A stretch of DNA of 64,000 nt from Lactococcus garvieae (GCF_016758115.1 NZ_WIVG01000002.1:28973-92972), one strand, 5' to 3'. Shown: positions 17,231 to 27,571, counted from the stretch's first letter. Made by a program: numbers and translations. Notes: generated by a model not told the origin, from the sequence alone.

Positions 17231-18172
17231 ATGCCCAAAGTTAATATTTTAATGTCAACTTACAACGGTGAAAAGTTTGTTGCAGAGCAAATCGAAAGCA
17301 TTCAAAAACAAACCTTTCAAGACTGGACGCTCATCATCCGTGACGATGGGTCAAGAGACACTACCGTTCAAATTATTGATCGTATTGCCAGTGAAGATAG
17401 CCGTATCCAAGTACTCAAAGCTCAAAATGTCGGTGTCATTCAATCCTTCTATGAATTGGTAAAAGCTGATACTGCAGATTTTTATTTTTTTGCTGATCAG
17501 GATGATTACTGGCTGCCTAACAAATTAGAAATTATTTTGCGAGAAGCAGAAAATCATGACAACAGTATACCGACCATGTATTACACCGACCTAAAAGTCG
17601 TCGACAAAGATTTGACGGTCTTATCAGAAAGCATGATTCGTAGTCAATCTGATCATGCGAATACACAATTGGTCCAGGAACTTACTGAGAACACGGTTAC
17701 AGGTGGAGCCAGTATGATTAACCATGCTCTAGCAGAAGAGTGGAAAACTACCGATGATGTCATCATGCACGATTGGTATTTGGCGCTTCTTGCAACGGCT
17801 ATTGGTAAACTGGTTTATATTGATCAACCAACTCATCTTTATCGTCAACATGATGCGAATGTTCTGGGTGCAAGGACATGGACGAAACGCATGAAAAAGT
17901 GGTTGCATCCTAATCTTTGGTTTGAAAAATATTGGTGGCTTATCGAATCAAGTCAAAAACAGGCACAGAAACTCTTAAAAGAGCAATTAGCCCATATGTC
18001 AGTACACAATAGAGAGCTCATCCAAGCTTACGTTAAATTATTGGACATGCCAAAAGAAAAGCGACGTCAAACGCTTTATCAATATGACATACGGAAAAAC
18101 AAGGGATATCACACTAAAATTTTCCGTACACTCATCCTCACAAAATTTGCATACAAAGGAAAAAACAAATGA
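17231..18172 (+). CDS. rgpB: RgpB-like rhamnosyltransferase (GT2)
   Basis: 313 residues of GT-A fold: MSTYNGEKFVAEQIESIQKQTF, DDGSRD, the metal-binding FADQDDYW near residue 90 and TGGASMINH. This pattern is that of RgpB, which extends the rhamnan chain at the cytoplasmic face. Its last four bases overlap rgpC (ATGA), which indicates coupled translation. Linkage specificity is not determinable here. Confidence 0.87.
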   Translation: MPKVNILMSTYNGEKFVAEQIESIQKQTFQDWTLIIRDDGSRDTTVQIIDRIASEDSRIQVLKAQNVGVIQSFYELVKADTADFYFFADQDDYWLPNKLEIILREAENHDNSIPTMYYTDLKVVDKDLTVLSESMIRSQSDHANTQLVQELTENTVTGGASMINHALAEEWKTTDDVIMHDWYLALLATAIGKLVYIDQPTHLYRQHDANVLGARTWTKRMKKWLHPNLWFEKYWWLIESSQKQAQKLLKEQLAHMSVHNRELIQAYVKLLDMPKEKRRQTLYQYDIRKNKGYHTKIFRTLILTKFAYKGKNK

Positions 18173-18978
18173 ATTTCTTCAGCCGTAGAAATCAAATTCT
18201 ACTCAAAGAACTGATTAAAACCGACTTTAAACTGCGCTATCAAGGAAGTGCTATTGGTTACTTATGGTCTATACTCAAACCTGTCATGCTCTTTTTGATT
18301 ATGTATTTAGTCTTCGTGCGTTTTATGCGTTTTGGGGAAGGGACCCCTCATTTTGCAGTAGCACTGCTTTTGGGGATTACAATCTGGAGTTTCTTTGGTG
18401 AAACAACGGGAGTGGGAATGCTTTCTATCGTTAGTCGTGGTGACATGCTCAGGAAAGTAAACTTTTCAAAATCTGTTATCGTTTTTTCAGTAGTAATAAA
18501 TGCTTTCATTAATTTAATGATTTCACTTGCTGTGGTTACCATATTTGCTTTGATTAATGGTGTACAGATGTCGTGGACAGTCATTTTTGTTGTACCTCTT
18601 TTATTTCAGCTTGTACTCTTTACCACAGGGATTTCCTTTATGCTTTCGACATTCTTTGTCTATTTTAGAGATTTAGGACCCATCTGGGAAGTCATCATGC
18701 AAGCTGGTTTTTATGGTACACCAATTATTTATCCTATTACACAGATTTCAACGAATCATCTGGATGTGGCAAAGATTCAAATGCTCAACCCAATGGCACA
18801 AATTATTCAAGACATGCGCTATGTCTTGACCTTTAGTAACAATACGAATCCTACCTTGTGGCAACTATGGGATAATCCCCTAGTAATTGCCATTCCCTAT
18901 GTTCTTTCTGTACTTATCTTTGGCTTAGGATTATGGGTATTTAATAAAAACGCCAATAAATTTGCAGAAATAGTTTAA
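18169..18978 (+). CDS. rgpC: Polysaccharide ABC exporter, membrane subunit
   Basis: 269 residues with six predicted membrane segments and the ABC-2 polysaccharide export signature (RNQILLKELIKTDFKLRYQGSAIGYLWSILKPV at the N terminus). It is the permease partner of the next gene and should move lipid-linked rhamnan across the cytoplasmic membrane. It overlaps rgpB by four bases and lies 10 bases before rgpD. Confidence 0.92.
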   Translation: MNFFSRRNQILLKELIKTDFKLRYQGSAIGYLWSILKPVMLFLIMYLVFVRFMRFGEGTPHFAVALLLGITIWSFFGETTGVGMLSIVSRGDMLRKVNFSKSVIVFSVVINAFINLMISLAVVTIFALINGVQMSWTVIFVVPLLFQLVLFTTGISFMLSTFFVYFRDLGPIWEVIMQAGFYGTPIIYPITQISTNHLDVAKIQMLNPMAQIIQDMRYVLTFSNNTNPTLWQLWDNPLVIAIPYVLSVLIFGLGLWVFNKNANKFAEIV

Positions 18979-18988
18979 GGAGGAAAAA

Positions 18989-20149
18989 ATGTCAGAAGTA
19001 GCAGTAAAAATAGATCATGTAAGTAAATACTTCCGCCTCCCAACAGAAGCAAGTACGAGTCTCCGTACCACCTTGGTGAACCGTATGCGGGGCATTAAGG
19101 GTTACAAAGAACAGCACGTGCTTAAAGACATCGACTTTACCGTCGAAAAAGGCGACTTTTTTGGCATTGTTGGTCGTAATGGTTCGGGAAAATCGACGCT
19201 TTTAAAAATCATTTCCCAAATCTACACCCCAGAGAAAGGGAGTGTAACTGTTAATGGAAAACTGGTCAGTTTTATAGAGCTGGGTGTTGGTTTTAATCCT
19301 GAACTTACGGGTAAAGAAAATGTTTATCTGAACGGTGCAATGCTTGGCTTTTCAACGGAAGAAATCGACCATATGTACGATGATATTGTTGAATTTTCAG
19401 AACTTCATGAGTTCATGAATCAAAAGCTAAAGAACTATTCGAGTGGGATGCAGGTACGTTTGGCTTTTTCAGTTGCTATAAAAGCTAAAGGTGATGTCCT
19501 GGTTCTTGATGAAGTCCTTGCTGTTGGTGACGAGGCTTTTCAACGCAAATGTAACGACTATTTCTTGGAGCGTAAAGCCTCAGGAAAGACAACAATTTTA
19601 GTGACACATGATATGAATGCTGTTCAGAAATATTGTAACAAAGCCATTTATATTAAAGAAGGTGTTGTTGAAAAAGGAAATATCCAAGACATTACCAATA
19701 AATATTCTGAAGATAATCTCGCAAGAAATAACTTGAAGGGTGGCGATGTAGAAGAAGCGGCCGCAAAAATTACAATTGAACCCACCTCAGCCCTCTCTCT
19801 TTCAAAACCGGATGAGTTTTTTACAGCAAATTTAAATGTTGACCTTTACGATAAAACCCTTGATAGGTCGGACCTATTTATTTCCTATAGTCTTCATGAT
19901 GTGACACGGGGCGGCATTGTTTATGACAGTGGTTCGTTACCCATTCATACTGTAAATACTATTGAAATCCCAATGAGGAACTTCCACAATACAGAGTTTG
20001 GTTTAGTGGCAACGATACGGATGAAGCAACGCGTAGCAGAGGATGGCTTTATTGAAACTGAACTTCTCACTGCTTCACCAATGCTCAGTTTTGTTTACAG
20101 AGATTCTTCAGACAAGCGAACTTACGGACTTTTAAAAGAAATCAAATGA
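18989..20149 (+). CDS. rgpD: Polysaccharide ABC exporter, ATPase subunit
   Basis: 386 residues. Walker A GRNGSGKST is near residue 66, signature LKNYSSGMQ near 150 and Walker B VLVLDEVLAVGDE near 172. After about residue 240 there is an extra C-terminal domain of beta character, like the Wzt carbohydrate-binding domain that recognises the finished chain. AAGGAGG precedes the ATG. It overlaps the following pyruvyl transferase gene by four bases (ATGA). Confidence 0.93.
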   Translation: MSEVAVKIDHVSKYFRLPTEASTSLRTTLVNRMRGIKGYKEQHVLKDIDFTVEKGDFFGIVGRNGSGKSTLLKIISQIYTPEKGSVTVNGKLVSFIELGVGFNPELTGKENVYLNGAMLGFSTEEIDHMYDDIVEFSELHEFMNQKLKNYSSGMQVRLAFSVAIKAKGDVLVLDEVLAVGDEAFQRKCNDYFLERKASGKTTILVTHDMNAVQKYCNKAIYIKEGVVEKGNIQDITNKYSEDNLARNNLKGGDVEEAAAKITIEPTSALSLSKPDEFFTANLNVDLYDKTLDRSDLFISYSLHDVTRGGIVYDSGSLPIHTVNTIEIPMRNFHNTEFGLVATIRMKQRVAEDGFIETELLTASPMLSFVYRDSSDKRTYGLLKEIK

Positions 20150-21036
20150 TACCAAAAAAGAAAATCAAACTTTATTCATGGAAAGCTCCAGGCGGGAAAC
20201 CAAATTTTGGTGACGAACTTGGTCCTGAAATTATCCAAAATTTATTCTCCTACATTGAAATCGTCTACGAATCAGATATTAAGAAGGCTGATATGATTTC
20301 TGTGGGCAGTCTGCTACACATTTTGCTTGATTTAGAGCACAACCGCCCAACAAAAAAAATGCACATTTGGGGAAGTGGTACAATCTATCCGCTTCAAGCA
20401 AGAGTAGGCTCCATCAAGGAAACCTATCCTTTGCATGAGTTTTCATCGCTAAATTTTTCAAAGTTAAAATTTCATGCAGTACGCGGTAAGTTGACACAAC
20501 AGGACTTGAAGCTTTCACCACTTCCTCTAGGCGATCCGGGAATTCTTGTAAATAAAGTGTATGAAGAAAGCCAGGTCAAGGAAGATAAAATAGGTATCAT
20601 CCCTCACTTCGAGGAAGCTGATCAACCACTCATTAAAAAGTTAGCAGCTGACTCAAGATTTAAAATTATTGATGTTTTGCGGGCACCGCAAGCCGTCATT
20701 ACCGATATTACATCGTGTAAGCTTATTTTTTCCTCGTCTCTTCACGGTTTGATCGTGGCGGATAGTTTTGGTATTCCCAACCTCCACATGAATCTATCAG
20801 ATCGACTTGTCGGAGGAGACTTTAAGTTTGAAGATTACTACTCGGGAATAGGAAAGCAGCATCGATTAGCAGATCTAAACAGGATTCTAAGTCAAGAGTA
20901 TCACACGCAGCTTATTGAAGAATATCAACTTATTACTGACCTTAAAGGGAAACAAGAAGCTTTATTAAAAGCTTTTCCATACAGAAGAACAAACTATATC
21001 TACTCATTGCTCGCCAAGCTGAAAAAAAGGTTATAA
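20146..21036 (+). CDS. Polysaccharide pyruvyl transferase family protein (CsaB-like)
   Basis: 296 residues with the PF04230-type pattern: KPNFGDELGPEII near residue 17, WGSGTIYP, HAVRGKLT, LGDPGIL, SSSLHGLIVADSFGIPN near residue 200 and KFEDYYSGIG. Members transfer pyruvate from phosphoenolpyruvate to a sugar of a surface polymer as a ketal. The CsaB enzymes create the ligand for SLH domains. It stands where rgpE is usually found, coupled to rgpD, and two SLH-domain proteins are encoded beside the locus. Activity and acceptor sugar are inferred, not shown. Confidence 0.85.
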   Translation: MIPKKKIKLYSWKAPGGKPNFGDELGPEIIQNLFSYIEIVYESDIKKADMISVGSLLHILLDLEHNRPTKKMHIWGSGTIYPLQARVGSIKETYPLHEFSSLNFSKLKFHAVRGKLTQQDLKLSPLPLGDPGILVNKVYEESQVKEDKIGIIPHFEEADQPLIKKLAADSRFKIIDVLRAPQAVITDITSCKLIFSSSLHGLIVADSFGIPNLHMNLSDRLVGGDFKFEDYYSGIGKQHRLADLNRILSQEYHTQLIEEYQLITDLKGKQEALLKAFPYRRTNYIYSLLAKLKKRL

Positions 21037-21045
21037 GGAGAAAAA

Positions 21046-22380
21046 ATGAACATAGCTAAAAATAAAAAATTAAAACTCCCAGCAGAAAAATTCTTTATCA
21101 TAGTTGTGCTCATTTTTGGTGTATTGGCTACCTTTCTTACTCCGCCGCTGTCAACAGGAGATGAAGGCTATCATCTTAGTTATGCCTATAGTCAGTTTTC
21201 ATCTACTCATCCCGAAGTGATGTCTAAGCCAAGCCTCCGTGTGATGGAGAATGAGGCTATTGGAGGGGTTACAGGAAGTACAGCAGATATCAGCATCAAG
21301 GATACCATTTTCAAAAAAGTTGACTTGGGGAATGACGGTATTCGTTTTAATTTAACGAGTAATGGGAATAGCTTTGTTCCTATCAATCTTATGCACCTTC
21401 CAGCTTCGGTAGGTGTACTCATTGCGCGATTGATTTATCCGAGTATCGGAGTGATGGATTATGGGGGCAGATTGGCTAATCTTCTCTTTTTCGCCCTCTG
21501 TTTTTATTTTATCATCAAAAAAAGTAAGCAAGGGAAATGGCTTATGGTCATGCTTTTCACGGTTCCTTACCTTATGAAAATTGCCAGCCCAAGCTATGAT
21601 ATCTTTAGCTTTATCGTCTTTGCGATGTTTGCGCTCAATTTCTTAGAATTGACTCAAATCAAGAGCTTCAAAGAATTAAGCAGAAAACAGCGTCTTTATA
21701 CCTTAGCCACAATTTTGCTCCTCTTTTTCGCAAAGAAGAATTATGTTTTCTCACTTTTTGCTCTAGTCGGTCTCCCCATGCTTTGCAGACCTATAGTTGC
21801 ATACCTCAAAAAGATGAAGAGCGCAACAAAATGGGTTTCGTCCTTTATAGTTACTCTCTTGATTGTTGGGACTCTTGTCGTTTTTAATGAAAAATTTGGC
21901 TTAGTTCATTTTACAAAAGTCTTTTTTAATAACTATCTCAACTTTGCAACAATGGGAACCAATGCGCGCAGAATGTGGATGATTACCCCAATGAATCTTC
22001 CAGACTTTTTCAACATTATCTGGATTCTTTTATTCTGTTGGGTAGCCATGGGAGAGTTTAGACAGGTTTATTCCAAATGGACGACTTGGGTTTCTGGTAT
22101 GACTTATTTCATCAACTGGGTAGGGATATTTGCAGGAATCTATATTGGACAGAGGACGCTTTCGGCATTTGATGAACTCTCTGGTCGTTATCTGCAGCCC
22201 TTTATCATTTTTTTCCTCCCAGCCCTACAGAATTTGGGAGCAAAATATAACATCAAACTTTCAGAAAAAACAGTTGCCAGCATTTCCAAAGTTTCTACGA
22301 TTACGATAATGATTCTCTACCTCCTTATCGTCTTCTACCGAGGCTTTATTCTCAGAGTAAAACCAACAGGAGTTGTCTAA
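21046..22380 (+). CDS. DUF2142 polytopic membrane protein
   Basis: 444 residues with about ten membrane segments. A large loop after the first segment has the family features TPPLSTGDEGYHLSYAYSQFS and PSIGVMDYGGRLANLL, and SPSYD follows in a later loop. DUF2142 proteins have the layout of GT-C enzymes that use polyprenyl-phosphate sugars outside the membrane. I infer a side-chain glycosyltransferase role in this locus, probably with the GT2/DUF2304 pair downstream. AAGGAGA precedes the ATG. A second DUF2142 gene closes the locus at 37064. Confidence 0.75.
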   Translation: MNIAKNKKLKLPAEKFFIIVVLIFGVLATFLTPPLSTGDEGYHLSYAYSQFSSTHPEVMSKPSLRVMENEAIGGVTGSTADISIKDTIFKKVDLGNDGIRFNLTSNGNSFVPINLMHLPASVGVLIARLIYPSIGVMDYGGRLANLLFFALCFYFIIKKSKQGKWLMVMLFTVPYLMKIASPSYDIFSFIVFAMFALNFLELTQIKSFKELSRKQRLYTLATILLLFFAKKNYVFSLFALVGLPMLCRPIVAYLKKMKSATKWVSSFIVTLLIVGTLVVFNEKFGLVHFTKVFFNNYLNFATMGTNARRMWMITPMNLPDFFNIIWILLFCWVAMGEFRQVYSKWTTWVSGMTYFINWVGIFAGIYIGQRTLSAFDELSGRYLQPFIIFFLPALQNLGAKYNIKLSEKTVASISKVSTITIMILYLLIVFYRGFILRVKPTGVV

Positions 22381-22395
22381 AGAAAGAGTATACCT

Positions 22396-25332
22396 ATGAA
22401 TGATAAGATTTCAGTTGTAGTCACTTGCTATAATCATGAAAAATATATTGAACAGTGCATAAGAAGTATCTTTGAGCAAACGCATCAAAATATTGAACTT
22501 ATTATTTTTAATGACGGTTCAACAGATCATTCTGGAGAAATTATTTCTTCACTGCTTCCAGAATCCCCCTTTCCAGAAACGCGCTATTTTTCAGATGAAA
22601 ATCAAGGTGTTGTAAAAATCAGAAATGCTGCTCTGGAAAAAATTACTGGTGATTATCTTCTCTTTGTTGACAGTGATAACTTTTTAAACAAAGACCATAT
22701 CGAAATCTTGCTCAGAGAGGCAAAAAAACATGGTGATGTAGACATCGCCTACTGCCAACTCTGGGATTTTGAAAAAAAGAGAAATATTTTGCATGAAAAC
22801 CTAGACTTTTCTCTCAATGATGAATTGGTGCAAAATGTTATTGACATGTCTTCCTTAGTAAAAACTCAGGCGATTGGAAATGCGAGATTTGATGAGAATT
22901 TGCGAAGTTTAGAAGATTATGATTTTTGGCTCAACCTCTTTCTCAACAACGGTACAAGTGCTTATTTTGTGAGAGAAACTAAGTTAAACTATCGCGTACT
23001 GGAAGCTTCACGGAGCCAAAGGGATGATTTGGATAGGTATTTTGATGATTATCTTTATATTTTAAATAAATATAAAGATGTCCTTGGAGACAGGTACGCA
23101 CAGGCAATCAAGCAAAACCTCATAGTTAGTGCGAGCAACTATAGAGAGATGGCAGAGGTTGCGGATGAACGTCTTGTATTAATAAGACGCTTGGAGCAAG
23201 AACTCCAACGTAAAGAATGGGAGATAGAGAGCAAAGAGGTACATATACAAAACATCACCCAGTCAAAAAGTTACAGACTGGGAAGTGCTATCGTGAAAAA
23301 TATTAAGCGTGTCTCTCATGTTTTACGTCATCCAAACTTGTGGCTAAAAATGCCCAAGAGGATTTTTAAAGCCCTAGGGTTAAAATTCCACCCAGTTCTC
23401 AAAATCAAAAAAGAAATACTAAGTCTTTTACGCAATAAATCACGCAAAAACAACAACTATCACAATCCTAAGCGTGTCCTTGTTTACGTCATTTATTCAA
23501 ACGGTAAAAAGCTTCAGGAGTACAAGCTGATTTTTCTTGAGGCTCTGGCTAGACTGTCGCATAAAATCGTCATTGTTGTCAATGGTTCTCTCGTCCTAGA
23601 AGACCAAAAGCTCTTGGAGGGCTTTGGAGAAGTAATTCTCCGGCCAAATGAGGGATATGACACAGCAGCATTTAGACAGGGCATTTTGGAGCTAGAAAAA
23701 ACCGTTCTTTCACAATACGATGAACTGCTGCTCGTTAATGACACAAATGTTGGGCCCTTTATGGACTTGGAAATAACCTTTAGGGAAATGGCTGAGCGTA
23801 AATTGGACTTCTGGGGTATCTCCTATGGCGAACCCCAAGAAGATTTTACGGGTTATAACAAATATAAAACCATTCCAGTTCATCTCCAATCGTATTTCCT
23901 CGTTATTGAAAAAAGTATGTTCACTTATCCAGGTTTCATAAAATACTGGAAAAATATGGACGATACAAATTCGAGAAATAAAGCGATTGGTAAACATGAA
24001 ACTGTGTTTACAAAACATTTTGAAGATTTAGGGTTTAAGCATGGTGCAGTAAGTAACAACAATGGTGATAGTGCGATGTATATGCATCCACTTGTCATGC
24101 TGAAAGATTTCAAAGTTCCTTTAGTAAAATACACAGCATTTTCAAATTACGATAACGACAAGTTTGCCTGGCAAGGCATAACAAGAGAAACAGAAGTTCC
24201 TGCCTTAATTGATTATATAAAGTCAAGTACTTCCTATCCCCCAGAAGTTATTGATGGGATAATGGAGGATATCAAGAATACAAAACCCAAAGAGCATATC
24301 CTGATTATTGATGGTGTTGAAAATGCTATTCCACAGTGTACACGCTATCGTGTTGAAAATAAAGCTGCACAGCTAAAATCGCTTGGCTTTGACGTGTGGG
24401 TAGTAAATGCTTCAAGCTTTAAGATGGGTTATGCAGAAAATGCAAGCCATATCATTATCTATCGTACGGGTTACTCAGAAGAACTAGAAAAGTTATGTCA
24501 GCTTGCTAAAAAGTATAATAAGCCTGTTTATTATGATATTGATGACCTTGTTATTGATACAAAATACACCGACTTGCTGACTTATACGCAAGAACTCTCT
24601 GATTTAGAGAAACACGCGTATGACAGTGGCGTTCACTCTTATGGGAGGATGATGGCGCTGTGTGATAGCGTGATAACAACGACTCGTGATCTTAAAGAGG
24701 AGCTGAAAAACTACAGTTCAAATGTATTATTAAATAGAAACCTTGCCAGCGAAGAACTGGTGAGCCTCAGTCAAAAAGCACTCAAAGATTATTCAAAAGA
24801 AGACGCAAAAGTTAAAATAGGATACTTCTCCGGTTCAATCACACACAATGAAAATTTTGAAATGATTAAACCAGCGATTGTTCAAATTTTAGAAAAATAT
24901 CCCAATGTAGAACTTCACTTGGTCGGTTATATCGATCTCCCACAGGACTTGCAAAAATTTTCAAGACAAATCAAAATGAATGATTATGTAGATTGGAAAG
25001 AGCTGCCGAAACTTATTAGTCAAGTGGATATTAATTTGGCTCCTCTAGTGGATAATGTGTTCAATCGGGCAAAATCAGAAATCAAGTGGCTGGAAGCTGC
25101 TCTTGTAAAGATTCCAACCCTAGCAAGTAATTTAGGATCTTTTGAAGAAATGATTGAAGACGGAAGAACGGGTCTCTTGGCTCAACCAAATGAATGGTAT
25201 GAAAAACTAGCAGCACTTATCGAAAGTCCAGAAAAAAGAAAAGCAATTGCCGAAAATGCCTATGATTTTGTTTTAGAACATTGCACAGCTAAAGATCATA
25301 CAGATGAATTTACCAAGAGTATAAGCGAATAA
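22396..25332 (+). CDS. rgpF: Trimodular glycosyltransferase: GT2, RgpF and GT4-like domains
   Basis: 978 residues, much longer than stand-alone RgpF (about 580). Residues 1-230 form a GT2 domain (VVTCYNHEKYIEQCI, FNDGSTDHSG, FVDSDNF). A helical linker with coiled-coil character follows (about 250-290). Residues 358-620 are the rhamnan synthesis F domain (RVLVYVIYSNGKKLQEY, RPNEGYDTAAFRQGI, LLVNDTNVGP, LQSYFLVIE). Residues 630-978 form a GT-B-like domain (QCTRYRVENKAAQLKSLG, YDIDDLV, GYFSGS, LVGYIDLP, KWLEAALVKIPTLAS). All three parts keep family motifs, so it is probably a multi-step rhamnan/side-chain transferase rather than a broken gene. A 116-base gap follows. Confidence 0.82.
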   Translation: MNDKISVVVTCYNHEKYIEQCIRSIFEQTHQNIELIIFNDGSTDHSGEIISSLLPESPFPETRYFSDENQGVVKIRNAALEKITGDYLLFVDSDNFLNKDHIEILLREAKKHGDVDIAYCQLWDFEKKRNILHENLDFSLNDELVQNVIDMSSLVKTQAIGNARFDENLRSLEDYDFWLNLFLNNGTSAYFVRETKLNYRVLEASRSQRDDLDRYFDDYLYILNKYKDVLGDRYAQAIKQNLIVSASNYREMAEVADERLVLIRRLEQELQRKEWEIESKEVHIQNITQSKSYRLGSAIVKNIKRVSHVLRHPNLWLKMPKRIFKALGLKFHPVLKIKKEILSLLRNKSRKNNNYHNPKRVLVYVIYSNGKKLQEYKLIFLEALARLSHKIVIVVNGSLVLEDQKLLEGFGEVILRPNEGYDTAAFRQGILELEKTVLSQYDELLLVNDTNVGPFMDLEITFREMAERKLDFWGISYGEPQEDFTGYNKYKTIPVHLQSYFLVIEKSMFTYPGFIKYWKNMDDTNSRNKAIGKHETVFTKHFEDLGFKHGAVSNNNGDSAMYMHPLVMLKDFKVPLVKYTAFSNYDNDKFAWQGITRETEVPALIDYIKSSTSYPPEVIDGIMEDIKNTKPKEHILIIDGVENAIPQCTRYRVENKAAQLKSLGFDVWVVNASSFKMGYAENASHIIIYRTGYSEELEKLCQLAKKYNKPVYYDIDDLVIDTKYTDLLTYTQELSDLEKHAYDSGVHSYGRMMALCDSVITTTRDLKEELKNYSSNVLLNRNLASEELVSLSQKALKDYSKEDAKVKIGYFSGSITHNENFEMIKPAIVQILEKYPNVELHLVGYIDLPQDLQKFSRQIKMNDYVDWKELPKLISQVDINLAPLVDNVFNRAKSEIKWLEAALVKIPTLASNLGSFEEMIEDGRTGLLAQPNEWYEKLAALIESPEKRKAIAENAYDFVLEHCTAKDHTDEFTKSISE

Positions 25333-25448
25333 TGTTTGGGGCAGGGAAGACTTAATTTAAGTGCTTTTCAATCAATTTTTCTTACAGAGCCTGTCTTGCT
25401 GAATGAGAGGCTGACCATGATTGCATTTCGAATAACGAGGAAAGAACA

Positions 25449-26693
25449 ATGAAAAATATTTTATTCGTTTCTCCAACAGGTACCTTTGATAATGGAGCAG
25501 AAATCTCAATTTTTTATCTGATGACTGCGTTAGTTAAACGTGGGAACAAAGTGATAAATGTTGCACCAGGTTATCAAGGGGAGGATAAAACAAGTTACCA
25601 AAACAAATTTAAGGCTTCGGGTATCGATACCTATATTCTTCCAGCAGGAAAATGGTGGTGGGAAGATGCACCAGGAGGGCTTCCAGAAGATGCTAAGGTT
25701 CGTGCCTTTTATTATCGCGAAAACATTGCGCAAATCAGACAACTGATTCAGGAAAACAGCATAGATTTAGTGGTTACTAATACGGTGAATATGTTTCAAG
25801 GCGCGCTTGCTGCTGCGTGTGAGTCAATTCCTCATTTTTGGTTAATCCACGAGTTTCCAGAAAATGAGTTTGCTTATTATCTTGATAAGATAGATTTTAT
25901 AGCAGAATATTCGAAAGAAATCTACAGTGTGACAGGGCTTCTGAATCAAAAACTGAATCTTCTCTTTGGAGAAAAAGACATTAAGCAGTTCATTCCTTAT
26001 AGCGAAGTGGATGCCTCGCCATTAAAAAAAGGAGAAAAAATTCGCTTCGTGTCAGTAGGGCGTTTGACCGAACGTAAAAATCAATTGGAACTTTTAAAAG
26101 CTTATCACCAGTCTGGAAAAACGTATGTTGATCTTGTTTTAATCGGTGCCGGAGATGAAGACTACAAAATCAAGTGCTTAAATTATATTAAGAAATATAA
26201 TTTGAAAAATGTGAAGTTGACCGGTCATCTGGATAATCCCTGGGAAGAACTCACGGATAAGGATATCTTTGTCAGCAGCTCGGCCATGGAGACCTTTGGT
26301 TTGGTCTATATTGAAGCCCTACTCAAAGGTCTTCCAGTCATCATATCGGACAACCCGGGTTACGCGTCTGCATACAAGATTTTTCAAGAAGGAGAGATGT
26401 ATCCTTTAGGAGATATTGAAGCCTTATCTGAAAAAATGAGCTTGAGCCTAGAAACTTTTACAGAGCAAAAGCAAAACAGCATCAATAAAATTTCGGAAGT
26501 ACGAGAGAAATATTCTATAGAGTTTGTTTATAAAACGTTTATTGAAGAAGCTGAAAAAGTCCAAGGCAGTGAGAAGAAAGCCGTGCGACATATAGAAAAT
26601 CTACTCACAGTGAATGCAGACAGTTCAAGTTCGTTTAAGTCTGAAATAAAGAGAACGGTTAAAAGAGTGCTCTTGAAATTTAAGAAACGATAA
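25449..26693 (+). CDS. Glycosyltransferase family 4 protein
   Basis: 414 residues of GT-B fold: an N-terminal acceptor half (FVSPTGTFDNGAEISIFYLMTALVKRGN) and a donor half with VSVGRLTERKNQLELLKAY, LIGAGDEDYKI and the E-x7-E-like SSAMETFGLVYIEALLKGLPVI. It is probably a cytoplasmic enzyme adding a sugar to the repeat unit. Donor and acceptor are unknown. AGGAAAG precedes the ATG. The next gene starts three bases after the stop. Confidence 0.82.
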   Translation: MKNILFVSPTGTFDNGAEISIFYLMTALVKRGNKVINVAPGYQGEDKTSYQNKFKASGIDTYILPAGKWWWEDAPGGLPEDAKVRAFYYRENIAQIRQLIQENSIDLVVTNTVNMFQGALAAACESIPHFWLIHEFPENEFAYYLDKIDFIAEYSKEIYSVTGLLNQKLNLLFGEKDIKQFIPYSEVDASPLKKGEKIRFVSVGRLTERKNQLELLKAYHQSGKTYVDLVLIGAGDEDYKIKCLNYIKKYNLKNVKLTGHLDNPWEELTDKDIFVSSSAMETFGLVYIEALLKGLPVIISDNPGYASAYKIFQEGEMYPLGDIEALSEKMSLSLETFTEQKQNSINKISEVREKYSIEFVYKTFIEEAEKVQGSEKKAVRHIENLLTVNADSSSSFKSEIKRTVKRVLLKFKKR

Positions 26694-26695
26694 AT

Positions 26696-27571
26696 ATGAA
26701 TATAACAATTTGTTTGGTCGCTTATGCCCAAAAATTCACGGAAACAGAATCTTTTGCATCACTTGTCAAACTTAGTGGTGCAATCAAAAAAAAGCTCAAT
26801 GTCATTGTATTTGATAACGGAGCTATAGACTATTCAGAGATAAAGCTTTCCCCTCTTTTTCATTCACTCACATATCTTTATAATCTTGATCCTAAAGAAC
26901 GAGGGACCCGTATAGCATATGAGACTTCTCTCTCTTTGTCAAAAGACGAATGGCTGATGTTGCTGGACGACGATACCTTACTTACAGAAAGCTATATGCT
27001 TACTCTGTTTTCTGAGTTAGAAGGTGAAGAAAGAGAGAGTGACATCGTTGCTTACTGTGCGAAAATATATGATGGCACAACACAGATTTCCCCCACAGCA
27101 AGTGAGACTTTGGACATGCTCCTCTACCCAAGAGAAGCGGGTGTCTATCACCAAGATATTTCTGGAATATCCAGTACGCTAACGCTGAATAAGTCTTTTC
27201 TTGAGCAAATCGGTGGTTTTACAAAAGAGTTTCCTCTTGACTATCTGGACCATTGGCTCTTTTCAAAAATCATTTCGAGTCATAAAAAGGTCAAGGTGTT
27301 GCAATGTAAACTTAGCCATCATCTATCGGTTCAAGATTTATCCAGTTTGTCAGAGGAAAGATTTCATAGTATTTTTAGCAGCGAGTATCGATTTTATAAA
27401 GCCTATAAGCCCGACTTGCTCTGTCAACTTAAAAGAAAATATGTTAAAATGATTCTGGAAGGTCTTTTGAAAAGAGATTCTGGAATCAGATGGAAGTACT
27501 TGATTAAATTAATGTTACAAGTGAAAAAGACAAATCCAAGACTAAGAGAGGAATTTCATAGATTTGACTAA
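26696..27571 (+). CDS. Glycosyltransferase family 2 protein
   Basis: 291 residues. The GT-A core is degenerate at the start (TICLVAYAQKFTETESFASLVKL) but keeps VFDNGAIDYS and the metal site MLLDDDTLLT near residue 88. It also has SGISSTLTLNKSFLEQIGGF. It belongs to the rhamnan/side-chain transferase set; the specificity is unknown. It overlaps the next gene by eight bases. Confidence 0.75.
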   Translation: MNITICLVAYAQKFTETESFASLVKLSGAIKKKLNVIVFDNGAIDYSEIKLSPLFHSLTYLYNLDPKERGTRIAYETSLSLSKDEWLMLLDDDTLLTESYMLTLFSELEGEERESDIVAYCAKIYDGTTQISPTASETLDMLLYPREAGVYHQDISGISSTLTLNKSFLEQIGGFTKEFPLDYLDHWLFSKIISSHKKVKVLQCKLSHHLSVQDLSSLSEERFHSIFSSEYRFYKAYKPDLLCQLKRKYVKMILEGLLKRDSGIRWKYLIKLMLQVKKTNPRLREEFHRFD

